Below are positions 1-9,418 of a stretch of DNA of 64,000 bases, in pieces. The notes beneath the pieces are model-generated. The model had not been told where the DNA came from. It made no database searches and was given only the letters and a program-made list of their open reading frames with translations. The translations under genes and the position numbers were made by a program. Numbering within the stretch: the stretch's first letter is position 1; each line of letters opens with the position of its first letter. Origin of the DNA: Leptospira sp. (lineage in GTDB: Bacteria; Spirochaetota; Leptospiria; Leptospirales; Leptospiraceae); assembly GCA_027533185.1 (NCBI GenBank), contig JAPZTS010000008.1:1-64000 (forward strand), written 5' to 3'.

Positions 1-674
1 TATCCAATCGGTATATCTCTTCCAGGGTCTTTTACTTCCTCGGAAGCAAGCGCAACCCCTTCCACTGCCAAAAAGAACCATATCGCAAAAGGAATGGAAA
101 GAAAACTGTCGAAAAATGAAAAATCTGGTAAATCAGGAAGTTTGGGTAAGGAATTCAAAGAAACAAAAGGAGTTACAAAATACAAATAATACAACAAACC
201 AAATACTGCAATCAATGTAACAAAGAGTTCAAATCTTGCCGTTTGTTTGATACCAGTTAAATTGATTAACATAAGTAGAAGAAACATAGTAACAGAGGCA
301 CCAAACTCAGGTATAACTGGGAATAAAAAATGAAGATACCCACCGAGAGCTGAGGCTATTGCTGGCGGAGCAATGATAAACTCAATCAATACTAAATATC
401 CCGTAAAAAATCCAAACATATCTCCATAAGCTTTTTTCGCATAAGCCGAAGGTCCCCCAGATTGTGGTATACTTGCGGAAAGTTCGGTGAAACAAAGTGC
501 AAATAGCACATAAAAGATTGCTACAATAACAACCGCTAGTGTAAATTCCCAAAATCCCGCTTTTGACCAACCATAATTCCAACCAAAATAATCTCCAGAG
601 ATGACAAGTCCAACTGCAATTCCCCAGAGCTGTACCGACCCTAAAGCTTTATGTAATTTTGTTTCTTCGCTCAT
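1..674 (-). CDS. Ethanolamine-type APC permease, 5' part (runs off the left edge)
   Basis: The frame is open from ATG 674 to the window edge, giving about 224 residues of the N-terminal half. I translated it by hand. It begins MSEETKLHKALGSVQLWGIA and continues with GLVISGDYFGWNYGW, the signature start of the ethanolamine permease branch of the amino acid-polyamine-organocation family. Hydrophobic helices follow, then a stretch reading EEVKDPGRDIP, the usual motif between TM6 and TM7. It should import ethanolamine or a related amine across the inner membrane. eutB and eutC, whose products consume ethanolamine, lie about 33 kb away in this window, which supports the substrate guess. No other eut gene is next to it in view. 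A TATACT box lies 8 bases before the ATG and no clear ribosome site is visible. Confidence 0.85.
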   Translation of the reverse strand, partial: MSEETKLHKALGSVQLWGIAVGLVISGDYFGWNYGWSKAGFWEFTLAVVIVAIFYVLFALCFTELSASIPQSGGPSAYAKKAYGDMFGFFTGYLVLIEFIIAPPAIASALGGYLHFLFPVIPEFGASVTMFLLLMLINLTGIKQTARFELFVTLIAVFGLLYYLYFVTPFVSLNSLPKLPDLPDFSFFDSFLSIPFAIWFFLAVEGVALASEEVKDPGRDIPIG

Positions 675-829
675 AAATAGTATACTCAACTACTCGTTGT
701 CATGCTCAAGCCTTCTTTAAATGGATGAGCTCAAATTTTATATTTCAAAATACGGATCAAAAAATACCAGTTGCAAAATCAATCCGAAACAAGAGAATAG
801 TAGATATCCTAATTTTTTGATCCATCAGC

Positions 830-1657
830 ATGTCAAATATTTTAAAACTCACTCTAATATTCATTCTCACTTCAGCGCTTTATTCCATTTTTCCGGCCCA
901 TACAGTTTTATTGAAACAGGGAAAAACAATCAGAGGAATCATCACCAATCAGAATTTAGATCATGTTGAAATTGACACACAAGATGGCAAACATCTCGTT
1001 CTTCCTAAAAAATCAGTGCTCAAAGTAATTTACCGTGACCTAGCCGAAGCTGATGAAGAAAAGATACGAAAAGAAGAAGAGGAAAAAAGACAAAAGGATA
1101 AAGAAAAAATCCTTACTGCCAAACGTGAAGAGATCTTAAAGAAAAAAAATGAAATAGAAGAAGCGGAAACGATTTCTCGCACAAACGCAAAGTTAGCTAC
1201 TTTACAAACAGAATCAAGTATTCGGAATAGTTTTATCTTAGGTTCCATTGATAGGCAATCACCGATAACTCTTGCCATGTTAGATGCGAAGTGTACCCCT
1301 TATTCCGAATTTAAAGAATATTACTATCTGTTTGGTGCATTCCGATGGAAAGAACCGGATTGGAATGACTTGCTTCCAAAAGATACAAGACCTATACGAA
1401 TCAAACAATCATCTTCTTATACAGATCTTGCGATCACAATTTTGGGAGGATTTCTTATCTCCATTACCCGGAAGACGATTTACGTAGATGTATGCGAAGG
1501 AAGCGGTTATCGTCTTCTATCCGATGAAAGCATAAATAGATTGAAGGAAGAAGCTGTCCAGGAAGTAAAAGTTGAGCAGGAACTGAGGGAAGTTGAAGAA
1601 AAGTATGAAATGGAACTTTTAGAAAAAGACCTGGAGAAGATTCAAAAAAGGAAATAA
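830..1657 (+). CDS. Secreted or periplasmic protein with SH3-like N-terminus and charged coiled coil
   Basis: 275 residues. An N-terminal signal peptide (about residues 1-23, cleavage near AHT) precedes a short beta-rich segment (VLLKQGKTIRGIITNQN), of the kind seen in many Leptospira envelope proteins. A long Lys/Glu helix (about 75-125) is probably a coiled coil. The C-terminal half contains a hydrophobic patch (LAITILGGFLIS) and ends in another charged helix. No catalytic motif is visible and I do not recognise a named family. The stop codon overlaps the ATG of the next gene by one base, so the two are probably co-transcribed. The gene diverges from the permease at 674. Confidence 0.7.
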   Translation: MSNILKLTLIFILTSALYSIFPAHTVLLKQGKTIRGIITNQNLDHVEIDTQDGKHLVLPKKSVLKVIYRDLAEADEEKIRKEEEEKRQKDKEKILTAKREEILKKKNEIEEAETISRTNAKLATLQTESSIRNSFILGSIDRQSPITLAMLDAKCTPYSEFKEYYYLFGAFRWKEPDWNDLLPKDTRPIRIKQSSSYTDLAITILGGFLISITRKTIYVDVCEGSGYRLLSDESINRLKEEAVQEVKVEQELREVEEKYEMELLEKDLEKIQKRK

Positions 1658-2529
1658 TGATTATTACAAATATGAAGGTCTTTGATAGTCAATCTTGTAT
1701 TGAAACATTCGGAAGGTTAGGTAAAACTCTTTCGGGAAAATTCAATTTACTATTTTTTTTATTCGTCATCGGACTTCAAAATTGTTATTATAATCCTTTT
1801 GTTTACTCCCTACTCAATCCACCGGAGGAGGAGGAGGATAAAGTCGGACTAATAAATTTTGGCTTGATTTTAGGTCTTGTTGGTTCTGGAAAAAAATCAT
1901 TTCATATATCGGGAGTTATTCGGGACAATTCCGGTTCTGCTCAAACTAACAAATCCTTTACGGTAACCTCAAAAGAAAGCAATGAACCAGGACTAGATGA
2001 GGCTGGAACTACAGATAATTCTGGACGTTTCTTTCTTCATTTGGGATTGGGGGCAACTAAAATCGAAGTGGTGGATGGATCCGAACCTTTGGTAAGTTTT
2101 ACACTGAAAGTTGGACCTGATTCTGGTGCTATTAGTGTTTCCGAAGTTGACCCACCCCAATACCAAATCAGCGGATTCATACCTTATGACCCAAATAACA
2201 AACCAAGCTTTTTTGAAGTAATTGGTACGTCACCAGGAAATAACTCTACCGTAATTGGACCACCTTCACTTATTGCCGTAAGTTTCTCAGAAAATCTAAA
2301 GTCATTAGAATATTCGGAATTTGAAACTCTAGTAAATGCAAATTTAATTCCCTCTCAACCAATCAGTTTTAGTAGTATTACTCTCGAAACTAAATCTTTT
2401 TTTCTAATGCCAATAGGAATTTCTGAAAATACTACCTACACTATTGAGGTTAAGTCAGGTTTTGTTTCGGAATCAGGGAAGCCTGTTAATCCATTTAAGT
2501 TTACATTCAGAGTAGACCCTCTAAGGTAA
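1657..2529 (+). CDS. Lipoprotein with a C-terminal bacterial Ig-like domain
   Basis: 290 residues from ATG 1657, which overlaps the previous stop by one base. AAGGA lies just upstream. An alternative ATG at 1672 removes five residues. The lipobox is VIGLQNC with the lipidated Cys near residue 43, after an unusually long n-region. Residues about 85-150 resemble a carboxypeptidase-regulatory-like beta-sandwich. Residues about 195-290 (TSPGNNSTVIGPPSLIAVSF) match the SbsA-type Ig-like domain common in surface lipoproteins. It is probably anchored in the outer membrane and exposed or periplasmic. The ligand is unknown. Confidence 0.75.
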   Translation: MIITNMKVFDSQSCIETFGRLGKTLSGKFNLLFFLFVIGLQNCYYNPFVYSLLNPPEEEEDKVGLINFGLILGLVGSGKKSFHISGVIRDNSGSAQTNKSFTVTSKESNEPGLDEAGTTDNSGRFFLHLGLGATKIEVVDGSEPLVSFTLKVGPDSGAISVSEVDPPQYQISGFIPYDPNNKPSFFEVIGTSPGNNSTVIGPPSLIAVSFSENLKSLEYSEFETLVNANLIPSQPISFSSITLETKSFFLMPIGISENTTYTIEVKSGFVSESGKPVNPFKFTFRVDPLR

Positions 2530-2683
2530 ACGATAGTTCGTTGAATGTTCTAAAGAATTCGCGAATAAAAATACTGTTTTGAATCCATGTCCTTGAAAAG
2601 CCTTTCATCGTTCTACCGATATACAAAGTTCATCTTTAAAACCTTTCAAGGTGAGACCTCGGCTGAGGAAATTAAAACCGTGC

Positions 2684-3196
2684 TTATACAAGGATTCTAA
2701 TAACAAAAACCAAAAAACAAATTAGACTTGTAAAATACCAAGGTCCAATCTTTCTCCAGTTCCATTTTTTTTGTTTCAGCCTTTTCGTAAAAATAGAAAT
2801 CTCCTCAAGGGGCAAAGTCATCAATGCTTTTGGAAAATATCTACCATATACATTTGTAAGGAACCTTCCCATGATTTCATTTCGATGCATGACAATAGTT
2901 TTTGCCGCAGACCTTGATAGATAAATATCTGGATCCAGTAAATGATCAAAAATCTTTGGTATTTCAAATTGTTTATTTAAAATGATACCAGAAAATCTAA
3001 GCAATAATCCAGAAACATCCAACAGAAAATACTTGGAATCTCGAACACCATAACCAAACAAAAGTATAACGTAAGTAAAAAAACAAGCCCAACCCAAGCT
3101 ATACAAAATAAACTTAGAAACCCAAACAAAACGGATTTCGTTTAGATATTCTCTATACAAATCATAATGGTATGGATTCGGAAGTAGATTGATCAT
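2684..3196 (-). CDS. Hypothetical membrane protein
   Basis: 170 residues from ATG 3196. This start gives a 4-bp ATGA overlap with the upstream DUF1801 gene and has GAGG about ten bases upstream. A TTG two codons earlier is also open. Hydrophobic segments lie near residues 25-48 and at the C-terminus (about 150-170), with a less certain one near 60-75. The central part is soluble and basic. No enzymatic motif is seen and I do not recognise the family. Translational coupling to the DUF1801 gene is likely. Confidence 0.6.
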   Translation of the reverse strand: MINLLPNPYHYDLYREYLNEIRFVWVSKFILYSLGWACFFTYVILLFGYGVRDSKYFLLDVSGLLLRFSGIILNKQFEIPKIFDHLLDPDIYLSRSAAKTIVMHRNEIMGRFLTNVYGRYFPKALMTLPLEEISIFTKRLKQKKWNWRKIGPWYFTSLICFLVFVIRILV

Positions 3197-3567
3197 TTCC
3201 AATGCCTCATGTCATCCACCTCCAACGCATTCCGTACGTATTCCCGAATGATATTTCCCCTGATATCCTCGATCTCTCGATACGTAATAACATAAACCTG
3301 TTTTCTTCCTTTTTTTTCCAATATCCCGAGGCGATCCTCCAACAAATATCCGTTACAAAATCCGAGTTGGACACCAGACTTTGGTCCCGATTTGATGGAC
3401 GCAGGCCAGACGAAACATACCCGACTCTTTTGGAAGAAGTAGGGAACCGAGTAGGAAAATTTTTGATGGAGTGTTGGAAAATCTGATAGAATGGAAATGA
3501 GTTCATCTACGATCTTAATTTCTATAGAAGTTAGTTTTGTATAAAAGTCTTCTAGTTCTGTTTTCAT
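3193..3567 (-). CDS. DUF1801 (YdhG-like) protein
   Basis: About 124 residues from ATG 3567; a TTG two codons upstream is the other option. The fold pattern matches DUF1801: an N-terminal helix pair, then SYSVPYFFQKSRVCFVWPAS, a Gly-rich strand (GVQLGFCNGYLLED) and a C-terminal helix. Proteins of this family are small cytoplasmic, SCP2/YdhG-like, and of unknown function. It is the first gene of a two-gene unit with the membrane protein that overlaps its stop. Confidence 0.75.
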   Translation of the reverse strand: MKTELEDFYTKLTSIEIKIVDELISILSDFPTLHQKFSYSVPYFFQKSRVCFVWPASIKSGPKSGVQLGFCNGYLLEDRLGILEKKGRKQVYVITYREIEDIRGNIIREYVRNALEVDDMRHWK

Positions 3568-3730
3568 AGACAATTTCGAAAAGAAATACAGTTCCTTAAT
3601 TTGATTTCTATCTTCGAAGAGTTGTTTAACAAAGTCAAAAATAATTTATCTCAACCAATTTCATATAGATGTGTTCGCCAACTTTAGACAAGAGTCAATG
3701 TATCTATAAACATTTTTCAAATAGGTTCCC

Positions 3731-3773
3731 TGCGCCGGGGCTCCCCCACACCACCACTATTTAAAAAAGTGGT
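3731..3773. repeat. GC-rich island with two inverted repeats
   Basis: In an otherwise AT-rich gap (3568-3866) there is a GC-rich block containing GGGGCTCCCC (3737-3746). It is followed by a hairpin with arms ACCACT (3753-3758) and AGTGGT (3768-3773) around an AT-rich loop. No ORF covers it. There is no T-run after the hairpin on either strand, so it is a poor intrinsic terminator. It could be a dispersed intergenic repeat; a second copy would have to be found elsewhere in the genome to show that. Confidence 0.35.
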
Positions 3774-3866
3774 AGTTTGTCAACTAACATATACTAAGCG
3801 CCAGAAAAAGAAAAATCTTTTGATTTAATAGTTTGCTTTAGTTCTTTGTCCCAATGGAATAGCAAC

Positions 3867-4385
3867 ATGACTGAACCTCTAATCCATTCTATCTCTATTC
3901 AATCCTTTCAAAAAGGACTTGGAAACTTAATTAAAATTTTAGAAAAGGCAGAAGCCCATGCGGAATCAAAAAAGTTTCCTTTTGAGAATTTGTTACAGGC
4001 AAGACTTTTCCCGGACCAATTTCCTCTGACGAGGCAAATACAAATTGCATGTGATACAGCAAAACTTTGTGTGGCTCGGATTTCGGGCAAAGAGGCACCT
4101 ATACATGAAGATTCTGAAGCGAATTTAAATGAACTGAAAGCAAGAATCCAATCAGTGATCCAATACTTAGAATCCTACAAAGAGGCTGATTTTAAGCACG
4201 TATCTGAGATCAAAGTAACACAACCACGATGGGAAGGTAAATATCTAACGGGTTTTGAATACCTAACACAGCACGCAATCCCCAACTTTTATTTCCACCT
4301 CACAACTGCCTATGCGATCCTCCGGCACAATGGAGTTGAAATTGGTAAAAAAGATTATTTAGGTGAAATGCCTTTTAAAAAATAA
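3867..4385 (+). CDS. DUF1993 family protein
   Basis: 172 residues from ATG 3867, preferred over an in-frame TTG at 3846. The sequence is an all-alpha bundle with the DUF1993 signatures: an N-terminal helix before LGNLIKILEKAEAHAE, the LFPDQFPLTRQIQIACD segment, and a C-terminal PNFYFHLTTAYAILRHNGVE helix with GKKDYLG. The family belongs to the DinB-like helical bundle clan and has no established reaction. It seems to be a single-gene unit; the pckA terminator lies just past its stop. Confidence 0.8.
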   Translation: MTEPLIHSISIQSFQKGLGNLIKILEKAEAHAESKKFPFENLLQARLFPDQFPLTRQIQIACDTAKLCVARISGKEAPIHEDSEANLNELKARIQSVIQYLESYKEADFKHVSEIKVTQPRWEGKYLTGFEYLTQHAIPNFYFHLTTAYAILRHNGVEIGKKDYLGEMPFKK

Positions 4386-4390
4386 GTATA

Positions 4391-4420
4391 AAAAAACCAT
4401 CCGAGGTTTCCCAAGGATGG
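4391..4420 (-). terminator. Rho-independent terminator of pckA
   Basis: Read on the minus strand, CCATCC pairs with GGATGG. An inner GG-GAAA-CC tetraloop closes the stem and a run of six T follows. It lies about 113 bases after the pckA stop. On the plus strand it sits just after the DUF1993 gene but has no T-run there. Confidence 0.75.
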
Positions 4421-4533
4421 CTATTGATTTTCGATCTATTCGCCAGACATTTTCAGTTTTGAGTTTTCGAATTACCAACAAACATACGCAAGCCGGTAAT
4501 CGTTCTCAAAAAACAATGCCAGTACTTGACTGC

Positions 4534-6126
4534 TTAGGCAATCGGTCCGAATTGGCTGTAATCAAACTCTTTTGAACCAGTGAGATACTTTTTGTAGTTT
4601 TCAACAAATTGTTTCGCAAGGTCCGCCGCAGTTTTATCGTAATCTTCTTTGTTTTCCCAAGCGTTTCGTGGGTTGAGGATATGAGAATCAACACCACTTA
4701 CAGATTTAGGGAAAGAAACTTGGAAAACTGGGTGTTTTTCAAACTCCGACTTTTCAATGTTACCATTTAAGATTTCGTTGATGATTTGACGAGTTGCAGG
4801 AAGGTTCATACGTTTTCCGACACCATACTTTCCACCAACCAGTCCTGTGTTGATGAGGTATGCATTTACTTTGTGTTTCTTCATTTTTTCACCAAGTAAC
4901 TTTGCATAGTAGGTTGGGTGAAGGGTCATAAACGCCTGACCAAAACATGCAGAGAAAGTAGCTTGTGGTTCTTTGACTCCGCGCTCTGTTCCTGCAACCT
5001 TCGCAGTATAACCAGAAAGGAAGTGATACATCGCTTGTTCGATAGAGAGTTTGGAAACCGCAGGAAGAACTCCATATGCATCGTATGTGAGGAAGATCAC
5101 AGTGTTTGGATGACCTGCCTTAGAGCCTGGTTGGATGTTGTCGATATGGAAGATTGGGTAGGATACTCTTGTATTTTCCGTTTTAGCAGCGGAGGAGTAG
5201 TCTATTTTCTTTGTAGCCGCATCATAAACAACATTCTCTAAAAGTGCATCCCTTCGAATGGCTGCATAAATCTCAGGTTCCGTTTTAGGATCCAAATTGA
5301 TTGTCTTCGCATAACAGCCACCTTCGATATTGAAGATTCCATTGTCATCCCAGCCGTGTTCGTCATCACCGATGAGTTTACGGTTTGGATCGGTTGAAAG
5401 GGTAGTCTTTCCTGTTCCGGAAAGTCCAAAGAAAAGTGCGCTGTCCCCATCTTTACCAACGTTCGCCGAACAGTGCATTGTTAAAACGTTTTTGAGTGGT
5501 AGGTAGTAATTCATTACAGAGAAGATACCTTTTTTCATCTCTCCACCGTATTCAGTTCCACCGATGATACAGATTTTTTTTGCAAGGTGGAAGATTACAA
5601 ATACTTCGGAGTTTAAGCCGTGCTCTTTGTATTTTGCATTTTTGTACCCAGATGCGTTGATGATGGTAAACTCAGGATTGAGTTTTGCAAGTTCCTCTTT
5701 CGTTGGGCGAAGAAACATGTTGGTGCAGAAGTGGTGTTGCCATGCTCTTTCTGTAACAACACGGAGTGAGATTCGGGTGTCATCGTTGGTTCCTGCATGC
5801 CCATCGAATACGTACAATTTTTTGTTATCGAGGAATTTGGTTACTTCCGCATAGAGTTCATTGAAGATAACTTCCGAAACCTTTGTGTTTACAGGTCCCC
5901 ACCAAATATTGTTTGTGGAAGAAGGTTCATCTACAAAATACTTGTCTTTTGGAGAACGACCCGTAAAGATTCCCGTGTCGACCATCATGGTGCCATTGTC
6001 AGAAGTAACACCTTCTTTGTTATTCAATTCGTGCTGGTAAATTTCTTCGTATGATAAGTTATGGAAGACTTCGGATGGTTTTAAGCCTAGTTCTGCAAGG
6101 CCGCGTAGATTAGTGGATACTGACAT
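4534..6126 (-). CDS. pckA: Phosphoenolpyruvate carboxykinase (ATP)
   Basis: 530 residues, full length for the ATP-dependent enzyme (EC 4.1.1.49), which converts oxaloacetate and ATP to PEP, ADP and CO2 as the gluconeogenic entry step. Visible motifs are the substrate-binding TGRSPKDK near residue 55, the kinase P-loop [11 protein letters not shown] at about 234-244, and the metal-binding GDDEHGWDD shortly after. GGAGAGATCC precedes ATG 6126, supporting the start. It is divergent from glgA with only 70 bp between the starts. An intrinsic terminator follows at 4391-4420. In Leptospira, which grows on fatty acids, this enzyme would feed sugar synthesis for the envelope. Confidence 0.97.
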   Translation of the reverse strand: MSVSTNLRGLAELGLKPSEVFHNLSYEEIYQHELNNKEGVTSDNGTMMVDTGIFTGRSPKDKYFVDEPSSTNNIWWGPVNTKVSEVIFNELYAEVTKFLDNKKLYVFDGHAGTNDDTRISLRVVTERAWQHHFCTNMFLRPTKEELAKLNPEFTIINASGYKNAKYKEHGLNSEVFVIFHLAKKICIIGGTEYGGEMKKGIFSVMNYYLPLKNVLTMHCSANVGKDGDSALFFGLSGTGKTTLSTDPNRKLIGDDEHGWDDNGIFNIEGGCYAKTINLDPKTEPEIYAAIRRDALLENVVYDAATKKIDYSSAAKTENTRVSYPIFHIDNIQPGSKAGHPNTVIFLTYDAYGVLPAVSKLSIEQAMYHFLSGYTAKVAGTERGVKEPQATFSACFGQAFMTLHPTYYAKLLGEKMKKHKVNAYLINTGLVGGKYGVGKRMNLPATRQIINEILNGNIEKSEFEKHPVFQVSFPKSVSGVDSHILNPRNAWENKEDYDKTAADLAKQFVENYKKYLTGSKEFDYSQFGPIA

Positions 6127-6196
6127 GGATCTCTCCTCGATTTCACTTCGTGTTTTTCTAGCTTCTTACGTTGCGAGTCGGTGTCAATAACAGAAA

Positions 6197-7627
6197 ATGA
6201 AGATTCTACACGCATCCGCAGAATATTTTCCTTATATCAAAATGGGAGGTTTGGCAGACATGCTCGCCTCGCTCACAAAAGAACAGGCTGTAACGGATCA
6301 AGTTTATGTCGCATTGCCATATCTTTCCAAGATGGGCGGCGAGATTTTCTTTACAGGCGAACGTTTTTCCTGTCTTCCCAATTCAGAACAAAGGAAAGAT
6401 TCGGTTACTCATGAGGTTCTCCGCAATTCGAGTTTTCGTATGGCAAATCATGGCCGTGTCAAAATTTGTTTTTTCGATTCCCCCTGTTTTCGAAATCGAT
6501 TGTCAATCTATGGGGAGGAGGAAGAACACTACCGATTTGCAATTTTTTCTTACGCATGTTATGTGTTGAGCCAAACTATTAACGCTGATATCTTACATTG
6601 CCACGATTGGCACACGGCAATTGCTACAGCACTGCAAAAAAGTTCGGTAAAGCCAATTGCTTCCATTTTTACAATCCACAATCTTGCCTACCAAGGGGAC
6701 CATCCTTTTTGGATGACAGGATTTTTGCAGGAAGATCCCTTCCGATTGATTCCAACTAGCTATGAACAAAACGGCAGATGCAATTATATGAAGGCAGGTA
6801 TACTATCAGCAAACCAGTTAACAACCGTAAGTCCTGGGTATAGAAATGAAACTCTTTTGGATCAAAATGGATTTGGACTCAGCCCTTATCTGCGATTCAG
6901 GGCAAATGATTACAAAGGCATCCTCAATGGGATTGATACAGAAGAATGGAACCCTAAATCTGATGCAAAGATTCATTCTAATTTTTCGATCGAAACATGG
7001 AAGGTTGGGAAACATAAGAACAAAGAATATCTCTACCAAAAAATTGGTAGACCCCATTTGGATTTAGAAAAGCCCCTAATTGGGCTGATTGGTAGACTTA
7101 CCCACCAAAAAGGGTATTCTCATTTTTTAGAAGCCTATGTCTATCGAAAACATCTCCCTTTCAGCTATGTATTGTTAGGTTCCGGAGACAAGGACTTGGA
7201 AGATGGATTTTTTTACCATTCCGACCGAGACCTAGACTCCTTTTATTTTTACAATGGCTATAATGAAGAGCTTGCCCACCAAATTGAAGCGGCAAGTGAT
7301 TTTTTTCTGATGCCATCTCTCTTTGAACCCTGCGGACTGAACCAAATGTACAGCCAAACCTATGGCACTATCCCCATCGTATCTAGAGTCGGTGGTTTGA
7401 ATGATACTGTATCAGAATCCTTGGACTTAAAGTTTAAAACTGGAATTGTCTTTGAGCCAGGTGACTCTGCATCCTTAGGCTACGCTCTCGAAAGAGCAAA
7501 GGATCTCTATTATGGAACCGAAAGAGAATTTGTTGTTCAAAATATTATGAGCCTGAACTGGAGCTGGAAATTTCGAAAAAAGGAATACGATGGAATCTAC
7601 CAGAGGGCCATTGACGAAATTTTTTGA
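6197..7627 (+). CDS. glgA: Glycogen/starch synthase, GT5 family
   Basis: 476 residues, normal length for a GT-B glycosyltransferase of family 5, which adds glucose from ADP-glucose (or UDP-glucose) to an alpha-1,4-glucan. The N-terminal sugar-nucleotide motif appears as KMGGLAD (residues 15-21), where most family members have KTGGLAD. Other motifs are HCHDWHT, TIHNLAYQG and, in the C-terminal domain, EPCGLNQMYSQTYGTIPIV from residue 377, which carries the catalytic Glu. It is divergent from pckA, so gluconeogenic and glucan-forming steps share one promoter region. No glycogen branching or phosphorylase gene is adjacent in view. Confidence 0.93.
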   Translation: MKILHASAEYFPYIKMGGLADMLASLTKEQAVTDQVYVALPYLSKMGGEIFFTGERFSCLPNSEQRKDSVTHEVLRNSSFRMANHGRVKICFFDSPCFRNRLSIYGEEEEHYRFAIFSYACYVLSQTINADILHCHDWHTAIATALQKSSVKPIASIFTIHNLAYQGDHPFWMTGFLQEDPFRLIPTSYEQNGRCNYMKAGILSANQLTTVSPGYRNETLLDQNGFGLSPYLRFRANDYKGILNGIDTEEWNPKSDAKIHSNFSIETWKVGKHKNKEYLYQKIGRPHLDLEKPLIGLIGRLTHQKGYSHFLEAYVYRKHLPFSYVLLGSGDKDLEDGFFYHSDRDLDSFYFYNGYNEELAHQIEAASDFFLMPSLFEPCGLNQMYSQTYGTIPIVSRVGGLNDTVSESLDLKFKTGIVFEPGDSASLGYALERAKDLYYGTEREFVVQNIMSLNWSWKFRKKEYDGIYQRAIDEIF

Positions 7628-7761
7628 TAATTTGCTAGGAAATGTACTAAACGTAACTAAACTTTGACAAAAGACAAAAGATAACCTGGTTTTCCCAGTG
7701 GAAATTCCTTGTTTTTACTTGTTTATCTAAATTAGAAAGATATTTCCTCAGGAATTTTAGC

Positions 7762-9363
7762 ATGCAAAACAAAAAGTCTCTCAAGAGTACGCAGTCTTTT
7801 TTTATCTATTTACTTTTAATAATCAGTATATTCAACTTTAATTGTAAACTCAATTTAAATAATCCAGGTGACCCTTTCTCTAAGGCGTTTTTGGAAACGT
7901 TTTTGCTGCGAGCCTATCTTGATTCCCTTTGTGATCCGAATTTACGGGGGAGTGTTGCCCTAGGCTCGGGACTTTATTTTACCGTCGTAAATGATTTAAA
8001 AAAGTACGGTAATGATATCTATTTTACGGCGAGTGTAAAAGAACCAGTCGTTTGGAACAATCGTACAGATGGAGTTAATTTTCCTTTTTCTGGTTCTATT
8101 CCGACTACAAATGTGATTGTAGGAAAAATAAATGGTAAAACTTTTCAAATTGATTGGATTGATTATCTAGGAATAAGCAATGGAGATTTTTCAAACTCTG
8201 AATATGTTTCTCTATTTACTTTTTCGAATGGAGATATTGGTATTTCTACAATCGTAAGAAATACTCAACCAGGTTCTCTCACTTCAAAAATTGCGGACCC
8301 AACTCCAGCAGCTTATATTGTTCGATATGCACCGGATGGAAAGAGGATTTGGTCTCGATACCTAAATAAACCAACATCCGAGTTCAACGCAGGTGATGGG
8401 TTCGTCGCAGTCTCAGACAAACTAGATCGAATTCATATTTTCTATCGAACTTTAAATTCTGTCGGAGTTCCAGATAGTACTGGCTTTTCGGACATGCCAC
8501 AACCTTTGAACCAAACTTCAGGTTTGAATACTAAATCTGAAATCGGTTGGGCAACGTTAAATGGTGATGGAACTGCCAATTCTCAACGATTTTTAACAGG
8601 GAACTCAGCAAATGTTTTTTCCATCTCGTTAGCTACAGCAGTTTCAAATGGAACGAATATTTTTTTAGGAGGGAAGTCAAATGATGAGATAGCAGGCTTT
8701 ACTGGTCACCCAGCTGTTGGGAACTCAGGATCGAGTGTATTTGTAGCAACATTAAATCTTGATTTTAGCATCACAAGTATACGATATTATGGAGATTCAA
8801 GCGGTATCGGGGAGGCTAATTTATTGAAAATGGCGCTGAACGAAAACAATATATTTGCTTATGGCGCGAGCAATACTAGTTTTGGAAGTCCTGCACAACC
8901 ATTCTTAAGTGGAACCAATGATAGTCTACTCTATATGAAATTTGATCTAACAAGTAACTTACTTTGGCATAGTTTTCTTGGATCTAACACTTCAGGTCTA
9001 ATTAACGATCCTGCAATCGTATCTTTCGAAAATCGAAAGAATTCTTTTACATCAAAAGCTGTCGGTAGTTTCGATGGTTTACGGTTTACGGGATATGACA
9101 CCGTAACATCAGGCATTTCCGTAAATCCATTTCCATCAGTTACCGCTAGATTAAATCCTGAAACGGGTAATTTCCAATCACTTTTCTACGAAACAAACTC
9201 GAACAGCCCTACAACCGCAAGTATAACAAGACTTAGAGCTGTAAAACATTATCAAGATGTTTGCTCTGGAAGGATGGTAACCGCAAAAAATGAATACTTA
9301 AATAATACGGGAAACATTGGTTATTTAGAAATCTCAACCCGTCCTGCAAACGAGGAGCCGTAG
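7762..9363 (+). CDS. Large lipoprotein, probable beta-propeller
   Basis: 533 residues. Signal peptide with lipobox SIFNFNC, lipidated Cys 28. After a short helix (PFSKAFLETFLLRAYLDSL) the mature protein is strand-rich with repeating units such as GDIGISTIVRNT, NIFLGGKSND and NIFAYGASNTS, consistent with an SBBP-type beta-propeller. The start region resembles a group of Leptospira lipoproteins. No ligand or enzyme site is visible. It is transcribed alone, and a perfect hairpin spanning its stop codon probably ends the transcript. Confidence 0.75.
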   Translation: MQNKKSLKSTQSFFIYLLLIISIFNFNCKLNLNNPGDPFSKAFLETFLLRAYLDSLCDPNLRGSVALGSGLYFTVVNDLKKYGNDIYFTASVKEPVVWNNRTDGVNFPFSGSIPTTNVIVGKINGKTFQIDWIDYLGISNGDFSNSEYVSLFTFSNGDIGISTIVRNTQPGSLTSKIADPTPAAYIVRYAPDGKRIWSRYLNKPTSEFNAGDGFVAVSDKLDRIHIFYRTLNSVGVPDSTGFSDMPQPLNQTSGLNTKSEIGWATLNGDGTANSQRFLTGNSANVFSISLATAVSNGTNIFLGGKSNDEIAGFTGHPAVGNSGSSVFVATLNLDFSITSIRYYGDSSGIGEANLLKMALNENNIFAYGASNTSFGSPAQPFLSGTNDSLLYMKFDLTSNLLWHSFLGSNTSGLINDPAIVSFENRKNSFTSKAVGSFDGLRFTGYDTVTSGISVNPFPSVTARLNPETGNFQSLFYETNSNSPTTASITRLRAVKHYQDVCSGRMVTAKNEYLNNTGNIGYLEISTRPANEEP

Positions 9364-9374
9364 CGCTCCTCGTT
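9349..9374 (+). terminator. Hairpin terminator overlapping the stop codon
   Basis: AACGAGGAGC (9349-9358) and GCTCCTCGTT (9365-9374) form a perfect 10-bp stem with a 6-base loop. The TAG stop codon at 9361-9363 lies in the loop. A T-rich stretch follows about 20 bases later. It separates two convergent genes and may end transcription from both sides. Confidence 0.65.
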
Positions 9375-9418
9375 AGAATTGTTGAATCTTATTTTTTATG
9401 AAGTATGGAGTAAAGATC

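Noticed and set aside
721..969. Plus-strand ORF of 82 codons overlapping the gene at 830
   Set aside because: Different frame from the signal-peptide gene, low-complexity His/Ser/Phe content and no ribosome site.
3731..3773. Integron attC-like site
   Set aside because: No conserved core sites, no integrase and no cassette-like ORFs are near; only a simple inverted repeat is present.
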